NCBI RefSeq assembly: GCF_900109355.1 | Contig: NZ_FOBF01000003.1 | Coordinates: forward strand, 248,001-312,000 | Source of the DNA: Nonomuraea pusilla | GTDB lineage: Bacteria > Actinomycetota > Actinomycetes > Streptosporangiales > Streptosporangiaceae | DNA length: 64,000 nucleotides | Direction: 5' to 3' | Part shown: one piece after another, positions 23,935 to 31,772 of the stretch | Layout: every line of letters starts with the position of its first letter | Numbering within the stretch: the first letter of the stretch is position 1 | The notes under the pieces: model-generated | The model's database searches: none | What the model saw: the letters and a program-made list of their open reading frames with translations, nothing else | Told to the model about the DNA's origin: nothing | Made by a program: the position numbers and the translations under genes

Positions 23935-24223
23935 GCTGGTCACCATGGGGATCGTCGGGCCGGGGCGGCGTTACGGGCGGCGCGGGGGCCGGACGCGGGG
24001 ACCAACTCGCCGCGCGTGGCGAAGGTGAGGGCGTTCGGCCGGCGGGAACGGTTGAATGTGATGGTGGCGACACGCTGCGTCACACCGTACTCGATCTCAG
24101 AGGACGCCATGCCCGAATCTTATTCGGGCGCGGATGTTCACCCTCCCATAAACACATATTTCGCATTCGGTGCGTAGGCTGCCGCCTCAGCCTACGGAGA
24201 AGTTCACGGGGAACGGGGATGTC

Positions 24224-25663
24224 GTGCGGCAGGCAAGAGAACCGGTGAGCGCGGGCGCGCTCCTCGGCTGGCTGGTGCTCGCGGCGCTGGCGCCGGGGGC
24301 CGCCCACCTGCGCGCCGGATGGCGCAGGACGGGGCTGGCGCTGCTCGGCGTGTACGCGGCGGTGCTGCTCGGGCTGCTGGCCGTCGTGCTGACCACCGAC
24401 AACCTCCTCGGCGCGCTCACCCAGGACTCCTGGCTGACATCGATCATCGTGCTCGCCGCGGCGCTGGGCGTGGCGTGGTTCGCGCTCGTCGTCCACTCGT
24501 ACGCGGTGCTCCGGCCGGGGCGCCTGCCGCAGAACACGCAGCTCGTCACCGGCACGCTCGCGGGCCTGCTCGCCGTGGCCGTGACGGTGCCGTTCGGGGT
24601 GGTCGCGCAGTACGTCTGGACGTCCCAGCAGACGATCAACGGCATCTTCGCCGAGCCCGAGGCCACGGCGTCGTCCCCGCCGAGCCCCGGCGCGGCCCCC
24701 GACGACCCGTGGGGCGGTCGCCGCCGCGTCAACATCCTGCTGCTCGGCGGCGACGCCGACGACAACAGGACCGGCGTGCGCACCGACAGCATGAACCTGG
24801 CCAGCGTGGACGTCAGGACCGGCAACACCGTCCTCCTCAGCCTGCCGCGCAACCTGGAGAACGTCCGCTTCCGTCCCGGCACGCCGATGGCCAGGCGCTT
24901 CCCGAACGGCTTCCGCCTGCCCCGCGACCCGGGCGGCGGGCGCAGCGACCTGCTCAACAGCGTGTGGGAGTACGCCGACGGGCACCCCGAGCTCTTCGAC
25001 GGCAGGCAGCACCAGGGCCCGAAGGTGCTCATGGACACCATCGGCTACACCCTGGGCCTGCGGGTCGACTGGTACGCCCTGGTCAACATGTGGGGCTTCG
25101 CCCGCCTGATCGACGCGATCGGCGGCGTCACCATCACCGTCGAGCAGGACGTCGTGTTCGGCAAGTACAACGAGGGCCTGGTCAAGGCGGGCACGCGCAG
25201 GCTGAAGGGCGCCGACGCGATGTGGTACGCCCGCTCGCGCACCTTCAGCGACGACTACACCCGCATGCGCCGCCAGCGCTGCGTGCTCGGCGCGCTGCTC
25301 GACCAGGCCGACCCGGCGACGGTGCTGAGCAGGTTCAACCGGATCGCGCTCGCCACCAAGGAGCTGATCAGGACCGACATCCCGCGTGACATGCTGCGCG
25401 AACTCGTGCCACTCGCGCTGAAGGTCAAGAACGCCAAGGTGTCGAGCGTGCAGTTCGTGCCGCCGGTCATCAACACCGGCTACCCCGACTGGGAGAAGAT
25501 CCGGCGCATCACGGCGAAGGCCGTCGAGGACGCCGCCGGCTCACGCCCGGCCGTGGCGGCCTCAGCGGGCCCGTCGCCGAGGAAGACCGCCAACCCCGAC
25601 GAGCGGCAGAGCCAGAAGCCGGGCCCCGCCAAGGGCCTGACGGAAGGCTGCGGCACCCTCTGA
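24224..25663 (+). CDS. LytR-CpsA-Psr (LCP) family cell-wall glycopolymer ligase
   Basis: About 479 residues. Four predicted N-terminal membrane spans (residues 1-135; for example LVTGTLAGLLAVAVTVPFGV) precede an extracellular LCP domain. Its hallmarks are visible: VNILLLGGDADDNRTGVRTDSM, TVLLSLPRNL, GGVTITVEQDV and KGADAMWYARSRTFSDDYTRMRRQ, containing the conserved Asp and Arg residues that bind polyprenyl pyrophosphate. LCP enzymes transfer teichoic-acid-like or arabinogalactan polymers from lipid carriers onto peptidoglycan. Classical LCP proteins have one span, so the four-span N-terminus is a variant. The GTG at 24224 has GGGGA 5-6 bases upstream; a start at 24245 is possible. The A+T-rich 24110-24180 stretch upstream probably carries its promoter. 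Confidence 0.9.
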   Translation: MRQAREPVSAGALLGWLVLAALAPGAAHLRAGWRRTGLALLGVYAAVLLGLLAVVLTTDNLLGALTQDSWLTSIIVLAAALGVAWFALVVHSYAVLRPGRLPQNTQLVTGTLAGLLAVAVTVPFGVVAQYVWTSQQTINGIFAEPEATASSPPSPGAAPDDPWGGRRRVNILLLGGDADDNRTGVRTDSMNLASVDVRTGNTVLLSLPRNLENVRFRPGTPMARRFPNGFRLPRDPGGGRSDLLNSVWEYADGHPELFDGRQHQGPKVLMDTIGYTLGLRVDWYALVNMWGFARLIDAIGGVTITVEQDVVFGKYNEGLVKAGTRRLKGADAMWYARSRTFSDDYTRMRRQRCVLGALLDQADPATVLSRFNRIALATKELIRTDIPRDMLRELVPLALKVKNAKVSSVQFVPPVINTGYPDWEKIRRITAKAVEDAAGSRPAVAASAGPSPRKTANPDERQSQKPGPAKGLTEGCGTL

Positions 25664-25725
25664 CCGTCCACCCCAGGGCCGGGCCTGCCCCACCCCACCG
25701 GCTGTCCGAGTGGATCGCCTGGGTG

Positions 25726-26730
25726 TCACGCGTGGAACGATTCCTTCGCCAGGCGGTGGACGCGGGCCTCGTCGATCGTGTGGCCCAGGCCCGGCTGGGT
25801 GAACGGGACCGCGATGACGCCGCCGTTCGCCCCCACGATCGGCGTGACGATCTGGTTGTTGCGCGGCGGCTGCGTGACGTCGCACGGCAGCGTGCATCCC
25901 GGCATGCTGGCCACCGCGACGGTCGCCGCCCGCGCCAGCCCGGCGCCCTGGCCGCCCGCGCACTGGATGTCCCAGCCCGCCGCGGCGGCGCGGTCGTGCG
26001 CCCTGCGGGCCTCCGACAGCGAGGGGAACGCGGTGGGGCGCAGGAGCAGCACGCGCGCGGCCCGAAGGGTGAGGTAGTCGTCGAGCTGGGCGGCCGAGCG
26101 GGCCTCGACGGCGACCGAGGCGGCCACCTGGTCCTGGAGCGAGGCGTGGGCGTGGAGGTCGTCGATGGCGAAGGGCCGCTCGATGACCTCCAGCCCGTAC
26201 GAGTCGAGGGCGACGAGCTGGCCGAGGTCGGTGTAGGCGTTGCCGCAGTCGACGGCCAGGGTCAGCGCCGGATACGCCTGCCGCACGGCGCGTACCGCCT
26301 CGACGTCCCAGCCGGGACGGATGTCGAGGGTGACGTGCCCGTAGCCGGCGCAGACCTGCTGGTTCACGCGGGAGACGAGGCTCTCGATGGACGAGTCGGG
26401 CGCGAGCCGCACGGTGGCCATGAGCGAGGTGCGGGTGCCGCCGATGGCGTGGGCGAGCGGGACGCCGCGCATGCGGGTCCACAGGTCCCAGCAGGCCATG
26501 TCGACGGCGGAGTCGCCGCTCGGGACGGCGTCGGGATGCTCCCAGTCCACGCCGATGAGGAGCGCTCCAAGCGTCTCCTCCAGCCTGGCCCACGTCTTCG
26601 GATGCGGGGAGACGGCCTCGCCCCAGCCCGTCATGCCACCGTGGTCGGTGAGCTTCACGAGCAGGCTCTCCGACCGCCTGCCGAACGGCAGGGTCAGCCG
26701 GAAGACCTCCAGCTCACGCACTCGTGGCAT
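25726..26730 (-). CDS. Enolase-superfamily (muconate-lactonizing subgroup) protein lacking catalytic lysines
   Basis: A 334-residue member of the mandelate racemase/muconate lactonizing superfamily, closest in pattern to o-succinylbenzoate synthase/N-acylamino acid racemase. The barrel metal ligands are kept: D161 (LAVDCGNAY), E184 (VIERPF) and E209 (AVEARSA, normally Asp). The catalytic KxK motif of the family (LKLKIEPGWD in racemases) is VTLDIRPGWD here, so both lysines are replaced (T134, D136). The lysine on the opposite face is R231 (LLLRPTAF). It may be a divergent enzyme or a non-catalytic homologue. The ATG at 26730 follows GGGGGG. It lies 13 bp after an MFS gene and is probably co-transcribed with it. 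Confidence 0.85.
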   Translation of the reverse strand: MPRVRELEVFRLTLPFGRRSESLLVKLTDHGGMTGWGEAVSPHPKTWARLEETLGALLIGVDWEHPDAVPSGDSAVDMACWDLWTRMRGVPLAHAIGGTRTSLMATVRLAPDSSIESLVSRVNQQVCAGYGHVTLDIRPGWDVEAVRAVRQAYPALTLAVDCGNAYTDLGQLVALDSYGLEVIERPFAIDDLHAHASLQDQVAASVAVEARSAAQLDDYLTLRAARVLLLRPTAFPSLSEARRAHDRAAAAGWDIQCAGGQGAGLARAATVAVASMPGCTLPCDVTQPPRNNQIVTPIVGANGGVIAVPFTQPGLGHTIDEARVHRLAKESFHA

Positions 26731-26743
26731 GTACCCCCCTTTG

Positions 26744-28123
26744 TCACCCGGTCCTCTCCAGTGTGCCCGCCGCGGCGGGCTGGGCAAAACGGGGAGCCAG
26801 GAACACGGCCACGACGGCCAGCACCACGGTGAAGGCGAGGCCCACGGCGTAGTTCTCGCCGGTGGCGGTGAACAGGGCGCCGCTGACGGCGACGGCGACC
26901 ACGGTGAACACCGACTCGCCCACGCCGACGGCCGCGCTGTTCTGGCCCTCCTCGCCCTGCTCCGACATCTCCAGCACCAGCACCGACACGGTCGGGTGCA
27001 GGGCGCCGATGCCCAGGCCGGCGATGGCCATGGCGACGTACGCGACCGCGAGGGGCACGGCGTCCACCAGCACCAGCATGACCAGCGCGATGCCGACGGC
27101 GATCATGACGGCGCCACCGCGGATCGCGGCCAGGTGGCCGATCGTGCCGCGGCCCTTGACCCAGGAGCCGGTGGACCAGCCGAGCGCGCCGATCGTGAGC
27201 ACGACGCCCGCGCCGGTGGCGCTCAGGTGCCGCTCGTTCATGAGCATGAGCGGGATGAGCACCTCCGCGGCCATCAGGGAGCCGTACGCCAGGCCGCGCA
27301 GCACGGGCGCGGTGGGCAGGCCGCGGGCGGCCCGCAGCGAGCCGGGCAGCAGCAGTCTGGGCAGCGCCACGGCGAGCAGGACCGCGCCCGCGCCCAGCAG
27401 CGGCAGGCCGGCCAGCTTGAGCGCGCTGCCGTACTGGATGAGGGCGGCGGCGACGGCGGTCACGACGGCCCACGCGATCTTGCGGCCGAGGCCGGGCGCG
27501 GGCTCGGCGCCGCCGCCCTCGACCGCCCGCCCGGCGGTGCCGCGCCACAGCAGCAGCGCGGACGGCACGACGATCAGGGAGACGCCGAGGAAGATCCACC
27601 GCCAGTCCACGTTCTCCACGACGAAGCCCGCGATCGCGGGCCCCACCATGGACGGCACCACCCACGCCGCCGAGAACAGCGCGAACACCTTGGGATGCAG
27701 CTCGCCCGGGTAGACCCGGGCGACGAGCACGTACAGCGCCACCTGGATCAGGCCCGCGCCGAGCCCCTGCACGAACCGCCCCGCGACCAGCACCTCCATC
27801 GTCGGCGCGAACCCCGCGACGAGCAGCCCGGCCACGAACGCCCCCACCCCGACGGCGATCGGCTGGAGGGGGCCGCGCACGTCGCTCCACCGGCCGCCGA
27901 GCACCGTCGCGATCACGCTGGCCGCCAGCGTGGCGCTGAAGGCCAGGTTGTACAGGTGCATGCCGCCGAGGTCGCGCGCGACGACCGGCATCGCCGTCGC
28001 CACCGCCATCGCCTCGAACGCCACCAGCATGACGAGCGCGACCAGGCCGATGCTGAGCGCGCGGTAGGGGGCCGACACCACGCCGGGGGCGGGTGCGGCA
28101 GTCGTCTCGACAGTCGTTCTCAT
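26744..28123 (-). CDS. MFS transporter, drug/metabolite efflux type
   Basis: A 459-residue major facilitator with about 12-14 predicted spans. LVALVMLVAFEAMAVATAMP is the first span, followed by the motif A-like loop LGGRWSDVRGPLQP and the motif C-like stretch AAWVVPSMVGPAIAGFVVENVDWRWIF, split here for reading but typical of antiporters. These proteins export drugs or metabolites with proton exchange. The ATG at 28123 lacks a good ribosome site and may be leaderless. It is followed after 13 bp by the enolase-superfamily gene, which suggests export or import of that protein's substrate (inference). It converges on nothing upstream; a TetR gene on the same strand precedes it by 73 bp. Confidence 0.88.
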   Translation of the reverse strand: MRTTVETTAAPAPGVVSAPYRALSIGLVALVMLVAFEAMAVATAMPVVARDLGGMHLYNLAFSATLAASVIATVLGGRWSDVRGPLQPIAVGVGAFVAGLLVAGFAPTMEVLVAGRFVQGLGAGLIQVALYVLVARVYPGELHPKVFALFSAAWVVPSMVGPAIAGFVVENVDWRWIFLGVSLIVVPSALLLWRGTAGRAVEGGGAEPAPGLGRKIAWAVVTAVAAALIQYGSALKLAGLPLLGAGAVLLAVALPRLLLPGSLRAARGLPTAPVLRGLAYGSLMAAEVLIPLMLMNERHLSATGAGVVLTIGALGWSTGSWVKGRGTIGHLAAIRGGAVMIAVGIALVMLVLVDAVPLAVAYVAMAIAGLGIGALHPTVSVLVLEMSEQGEEGQNSAAVGVGESVFTVVAVAVSGALFTATGENYAVGLAFTVVLAVVAVFLAPRFAQPAAAGTLERTG

Positions 28124-28172
28124 AGGGGTGAACCTAGGGGCGCGGGCCCGGCCGCACATCGGGCCCGGGGCC

Positions 28173-28188
28173 TAGGCAATTGGGCCTA
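28173..28188. promoter_or_regulatory. TAGGC-N6-GCCTA dyad upstream of the MFS gene
   Basis: TAGGCaattggGCCTA (28173-28188) sits 50 bp before the MFS ATG, with further GGCCTAG/CCTAGG copies flanking it. It overlaps the only A+T-containing part of the short TetR-MFS gap and may be an operator. The regulator is unknown. Confidence 0.4.
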
Positions 28189-28196
28189 ATGCGGGC

Positions 28197-28931
28197 CTAG
28201 ACGTGGCTGCCGGGGGGCATGCGCGACTCCAGGCCGTCCAGGAGGAGGTCCAGCCCGAAGCGGAAGCGCGTCTCGCCGTCGTCGGCGAGCAGCGTGCCGA
28301 CGTGCCGGGTCAGGTGGGGGAAGCGGTCGGGCGGCAGCGCCCGGAAGTACGTGCCGATCTGGGCGATGAAGTGCTCGAAGTACTCCTTCTCGTTCGTGAT
28401 GCCGGCGGCATGCGCCCGGCTGTAGTGCAGCGACCCCTCGTACGCGTCGCCCACGATGTAGAGGACGAGCCTGTCGAAGCCGAGCGAGGCGTCGCGCGGG
28501 GCCATGCCGGCGTCGATGAGCAGGCCGAAGACGTACTCGCCGAGCCTCAGCGCGTTCTCGCCCGAGGGGATGCCGGCCATCGCCACCCTGGCGATGTCGG
28601 CGTGGGCGGCGAGCACCTGGTGCGTGCGCAGCGCGGCCTCGCGCAGTTGCTCCTTCCACCGGGACGGGTCGGGCTCGGGCAGCTGCACCTCGCCCAGCAC
28701 GCGGTCGTAGAGGAGTTCGAGGAGTTCGTCCTTGTTGGCGACGTGGGCGTAGAGCGAGGCGGGGCCGGTGTCGAGCTCCTGCGCGACGCGCCTCATGCTC
28801 AGGCCCTCGAGTCCTTCGGCGTCGAGGATGCGCAAGCCGGTCTCGACGATCAACTCCTGGCTGAGCTGGGGCTTCAGGGGGCGGCGGGTCTTGCGCCAGG
28901 GCGGCGGCGGCACGTCAGCGTTGCTTCCCAT
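28197..28931 (-). CDS. TetR-family repressor of the divergent drug exporter
   Basis: A 244-residue TetR-type protein. The N-terminal HTH covers about residues 25-70: QELIVETGLRILDAEGLEGL, then SMRRVAQELDTGPASLYAHV and NKDELLELL. The C-terminal half is a TetR_C (tetracyclin-repressor-like) all-helical ligand domain ending LDLLLDGLESRM. It starts at ATG 28931 and is divergent from a DHA2 exporter across a 108-bp region packed with CGAAC/GTTCG dyads. Repressor plus divergent pump is the classic TetR/TetA architecture, so it likely senses the pumped compound. Confidence 0.9.
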   Translation of the reverse strand: MGSNADVPPPPWRKTRRPLKPQLSQELIVETGLRILDAEGLEGLSMRRVAQELDTGPASLYAHVANKDELLELLYDRVLGEVQLPEPDPSRWKEQLREAALRTHQVLAAHADIARVAMAGIPSGENALRLGEYVFGLLIDAGMAPRDASLGFDRLVLYIVGDAYEGSLHYSRAHAAGITNEKEYFEHFIAQIGTYFRALPPDRFPHLTRHVGTLLADDGETRFRFGLDLLLDGLESRMPPGSHV

Positions 28932-28944
28932 GCGAACACTGTAC

Positions 28945-29010
28945 TTGACACGAACACTGTTCGCCCTTAAAACGGTGTTCGTTGACGAACGGTGTTCGTT
29001 CTTAGAACGA
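28945..29010 (+). promoter_or_regulatory. Sigma-70-like promoter with TetR operators for the DHA2 exporter
   Basis: TTGACA (28945-28950) and TAAAAC (28968-28973) are 17 bp apart. The spacer itself begins with CGAACactGTTCG (28951-28963), a 13-bp dyad, so a bound repressor would block RNA polymerase. Two further dyads follow: GTTCGttgaCGAAC (28977-28990) and TCGTTCTTAGAACGA (28996-29010). A half-site CGAACAC also overlaps the tetR start, which suggests autoregulation. Confidence 0.8.
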
Positions 29011-29039
29011 TGTTCCCCTCTTGCTCGAAGGAGCCTCCC

Positions 29040-30485
29040 GTGACGATGACCGCCCCCGTGGCCGGCGCCGTCCAGCCCTACCGATGGCGCTGGCCCGCCC
29101 TGTTCGTGATCCTCGCCGCCGAGGTCATGGACCTGCTCGACGCCCTCGTGACCACCATCGCCGCCCCCACCATCCAAAAGGACCTCGGCGGGTCGGACAG
29201 CCTCGTCCAGTGGCTCGGCGCCGGGTACACGATGGCCATGGCCGTCGGCCTGATCACCGGCGGCCGCCTCGGCGACTTGTACGGCCGCAGGCGCATGTTC
29301 CTCGTCGGCGCCACCGGCTTCACCGCCGCGTCCCTGCTGTGCGGCGTGGCCATGAGCCCCGAGATGCTCGTCGGCAGCCGCGTGCTGCAAGGACTGTTCG
29401 GCGCCGTGATGATCCCCCAGGGCCTGGGGTTGATCAAGGAGATGTTCCCGCCCGAGGAGATGGGCAAGGCGTTCGGCATGTTCGGCCCGGTGATGACCAT
29501 CTCGTCCGTGGGCGGGCCCGTGCTCGCCGGCTGGCTGGTCGACGCCGACTTCTTCGGCACCGGCTGGCGCATGATCTTCCTGATCAACCTGCCCATCGGC
29601 CTGGCCGCCGCCCTGGCCGGGCTGCGCTTCCTGCCCGAGCGCCGCCTGTCCGACGCGACCCGGCTCGACCTGGTCGGCGTGCTGCTCGTGTCCGTCGCCT
29701 CCGTCCTGCTGATCTACCCGCTCATCCAGGGCCGCGAGCTGGACTGGCCCGCCTGGACCTTCGTCTCCATGGCCGCCTCCGCCGTCGTGTTCGCGCTCTT
29801 CGGCCGGTACGAGGCCCGCCGCTCCGCCTCCGGCAAGGACCCGCTCGTCACCCCCAGCCTGTTCCGCAAGCGGGCGTTCACCGGCGGCATGGTCGCCGGG
29901 CTGGCCTTCTTCTCCGGCATGATCGGCCTCAGCCTCGTCTTCAGCCTGTACACCCAGCTCGGCCTCGGCTACAGCCCGCTCAAGGCCGGCCTGACCGGCC
30001 TGCCGCAGGCGATCGGCGGCGTCGTCGGCTTCGGCCTGGCGATGTCGGGCCTGCGCGAGAAGCTGGGCCGCGGCCTGCTCCAGATCGGCGTCGTCGTCAT
30101 GGCGGCCGGAGCCGCCGTGCTCGGCCTCACCATCCACCTGGCCGGGCTCGACGTCGGCCCGTGGCAGCTCGCCCCCGGCCTGCTCCTCGTCGGCGTCGGC
30201 ATGGGCCTGACCATGGCGCCGTTCTTCGACATCGTCCTGGCCGGCGTCGAACCCCGCGAGTCCGGCTCCGCCTCCGGCACGCTCACCGCCGTCCAGCAGC
30301 TCGGCGGCGCGCTCGGCACGGCCGTGCTCGGGACGCTGCTGTTCAACCTGCTCAAGCACCAGTGGAGCTTCGGCGCCGCCATGCAGGCCGCCGTGTGGGT
30401 CGAGATCGGCCTGCTCGCCCTGACCTTCGCGCTGTCCTTCCTCCTCCCCCGACACCCCGTCCCCGAGCAGCAGGCGGCCCACTGA
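29040..30485 (+). CDS. MFS drug exporter, DHA2 (EmrB/QacA) family
   Basis: A 481-residue, 14-span proton antiporter. The first span carries LAAEVMDLLDALVTTIAAPTI (DHA2 motif D1-like acidic residues), motif A is GGRLGDLYGRRRM, and motif C is SSVGGPVLAGWLVDADFFGTGWRMIF-like in the fifth span. GTG 29040 is preceded by AAGGAG with 6 bases spacing. It is under the control region with three CGAAC-type dyads and is divergent from the TetR gene, so expression is most likely induced by its substrate. Typical substrates are lipophilic cations and antibiotics; the actual one is unknown. Confidence 0.92.
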   Translation: MTMTAPVAGAVQPYRWRWPALFVILAAEVMDLLDALVTTIAAPTIQKDLGGSDSLVQWLGAGYTMAMAVGLITGGRLGDLYGRRRMFLVGATGFTAASLLCGVAMSPEMLVGSRVLQGLFGAVMIPQGLGLIKEMFPPEEMGKAFGMFGPVMTISSVGGPVLAGWLVDADFFGTGWRMIFLINLPIGLAAALAGLRFLPERRLSDATRLDLVGVLLVSVASVLLIYPLIQGRELDWPAWTFVSMAASAVVFALFGRYEARRSASGKDPLVTPSLFRKRAFTGGMVAGLAFFSGMIGLSLVFSLYTQLGLGYSPLKAGLTGLPQAIGGVVGFGLAMSGLREKLGRGLLQIGVVVMAAGAAVLGLTIHLAGLDVGPWQLAPGLLLVGVGMGLTMAPFFDIVLAGVEPRESGSASGTLTAVQQLGGALGTAVLGTLLFNLLKHQWSFGAAMQAAVWVEIGLLALTFALSFLLPRHPVPEQQAAH

Positions 30486-30521
30486 CCCGCCCGGTCCGGA
30501 CGTCCCGCGCGGGCGCACGGG

Positions 30522-31772
30522 TCACGGATGGCGCGGCTGCAGGTGGCGTTCCGACCAGGCGGCGAGGTCACGGCGTTCGAGAGCGGCCGCCATCAGGTCG
30601 GGGAACGCGTCCGGCGTGCACGCGAACGCGGGCACGCCCATCGCCGCCAGCGCCGCCGCGTTGTCGTGGTCGTAGAACGGCGCCCCCTCGTCCGACAGCG
30701 CCAGCAGCACCACCACCTGAACGCCCGCCTGCGTCATCGCGGCCACCCTGCGCAGCATCTCGTCCTTCACGCCGCCCTCGTACAGGTCGCTGACCAGGAC
30801 GACCACAGAGTCGGCCGGCCTGGTGACCAGGCCCTGGCAGTAGGCGAGCGCCCTGTTGATGTCGGTGCCGCCGCCGAGCTGCGCGCCGAACAGCAGCTCG
30901 ACCGGGTCGTGCAGCCGGTCGGTGAGGTCCACCACGGACGTGTCGAACACCACCAGCGACGTCCTGAGCGACCGCATCGACGCCAGCACCGCCCCGAACA
31001 CCGACGCGTACACGACAGAGGACGCCATCGACCCGCTCTGGTCGACGCACAGCACCACCTCGCGCCGCACCGCCCGCTGCCTGCGGGCGTGGCCGACCAG
31101 CCGCGACGGCACCACCGTGGAACGCTCGGGCATGTAGTTCCTCAGATTCGCCCGGATCGTACGGTCCCAGTCGACGTCCGCGGCGCGGCGCGGGCGGTGG
31201 GTCCGGGCCGAGCGGTCGAGCGCCCCCGTGACGGCCGACCTCGTCCTCTGCGCCAGCCGCCGCTCCAGCTCCCGCACCACGGACCGCACCACGGCCCGCG
31301 CCGACTCCCTCGCCCTGTCGGGCATCACCCGGTTGAGGGCCAGCAGGGTGCCCACCAGGTGGACGTCCGGCTCGACGGCCTCCAGCAGCTCGGGCTCCAG
31401 CAGGAGCCTGGTGAGGTCGAGCCGTTCGAGGGCGTCCTTCTGCATCACCTGGACGACGGTGGAGGGGAAGTACGTCCTGATGTCGCCCAGCCAGCGCGCC
31501 ACCCGGGGCGCCGACGCGCCCAGACCGCCCTCGCGGCCGTCGCCGTCGCCGTCGCCGTAGACGGCCGACAGCGCCCGATCCAGCTGGACGTCACCGCCCC
31601 GCAACGCGACCCCGGTGCCGTCGGCGCCGCCCCCGCCCAGCACCAACCGCCACCGCCGCAGCCGCTCCCCCTCGCCTCCGCCGCCATCGCACCCGTCGGC
31701 CGAGCGGCCGACGCTCTCCAGCCCGCCGCCGTCCGGGTGGCCGGTCTCCGCCTCGTCGCCGGTCTCAGTCAT
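30522..31772 (-). CDS. vWA-domain (CoxE-like) protein, last gene of the MoxR operon
   Basis: A 416-residue protein. Residues 1-90 are low-complexity, Gly/Asp-rich (YGDGDGDGR). A helical middle region (about 90-235) leads to a von Willebrand A domain with a complete MIDAS: D244-x-S246-x-S248 in VLCVDQSGSMASS, T303 in GGGTDINRA and Asp in VVLVSDLYEGG. VWA partners of MoxR AAA+ ATPases act with them as chaperone-like or remodelling complexes (RavA-ViaA, CoxD-CoxE and GvpN-type systems are known examples). Its start overlaps the DUF5682-like stop by 8 bases. It is the promoter-distal gene of a five-gene operon. Confidence 0.9.
   Translation of the reverse strand: MTETGDEAETGHPDGGGLESVGRSADGCDGGGGEGERLRRWRLVLGGGGADGTGVALRGGDVQLDRALSAVYGDGDGDGREGGLGASAPRVARWLGDIRTYFPSTVVQVMQKDALERLDLTRLLLEPELLEAVEPDVHLVGTLLALNRVMPDRARESARAVVRSVVRELERRLAQRTRSAVTGALDRSARTHRPRRAADVDWDRTIRANLRNYMPERSTVVPSRLVGHARRQRAVRREVVLCVDQSGSMASSVVYASVFGAVLASMRSLRTSLVVFDTSVVDLTDRLHDPVELLFGAQLGGGTDINRALAYCQGLVTRPADSVVVLVSDLYEGGVKDEMLRRVAAMTQAGVQVVVLLALSDEGAPFYDHDNAAALAAMGVPAFACTPDAFPDLMAAALERRDLAAWSERHLQPRHP

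Noticed and set aside
25664..25725. Possible terminator between the LCP and enolase-like genes
   Set aside because: Only short GGGCC/GGCCC complementarity, no convincing stem.
30488..30515. Hairpin CGCCCG...CGGGCG after the DHA2 exporter
   Set aside because: Six-bp stem with a long loop containing another palindrome; could be a terminator but too weak to annotate.
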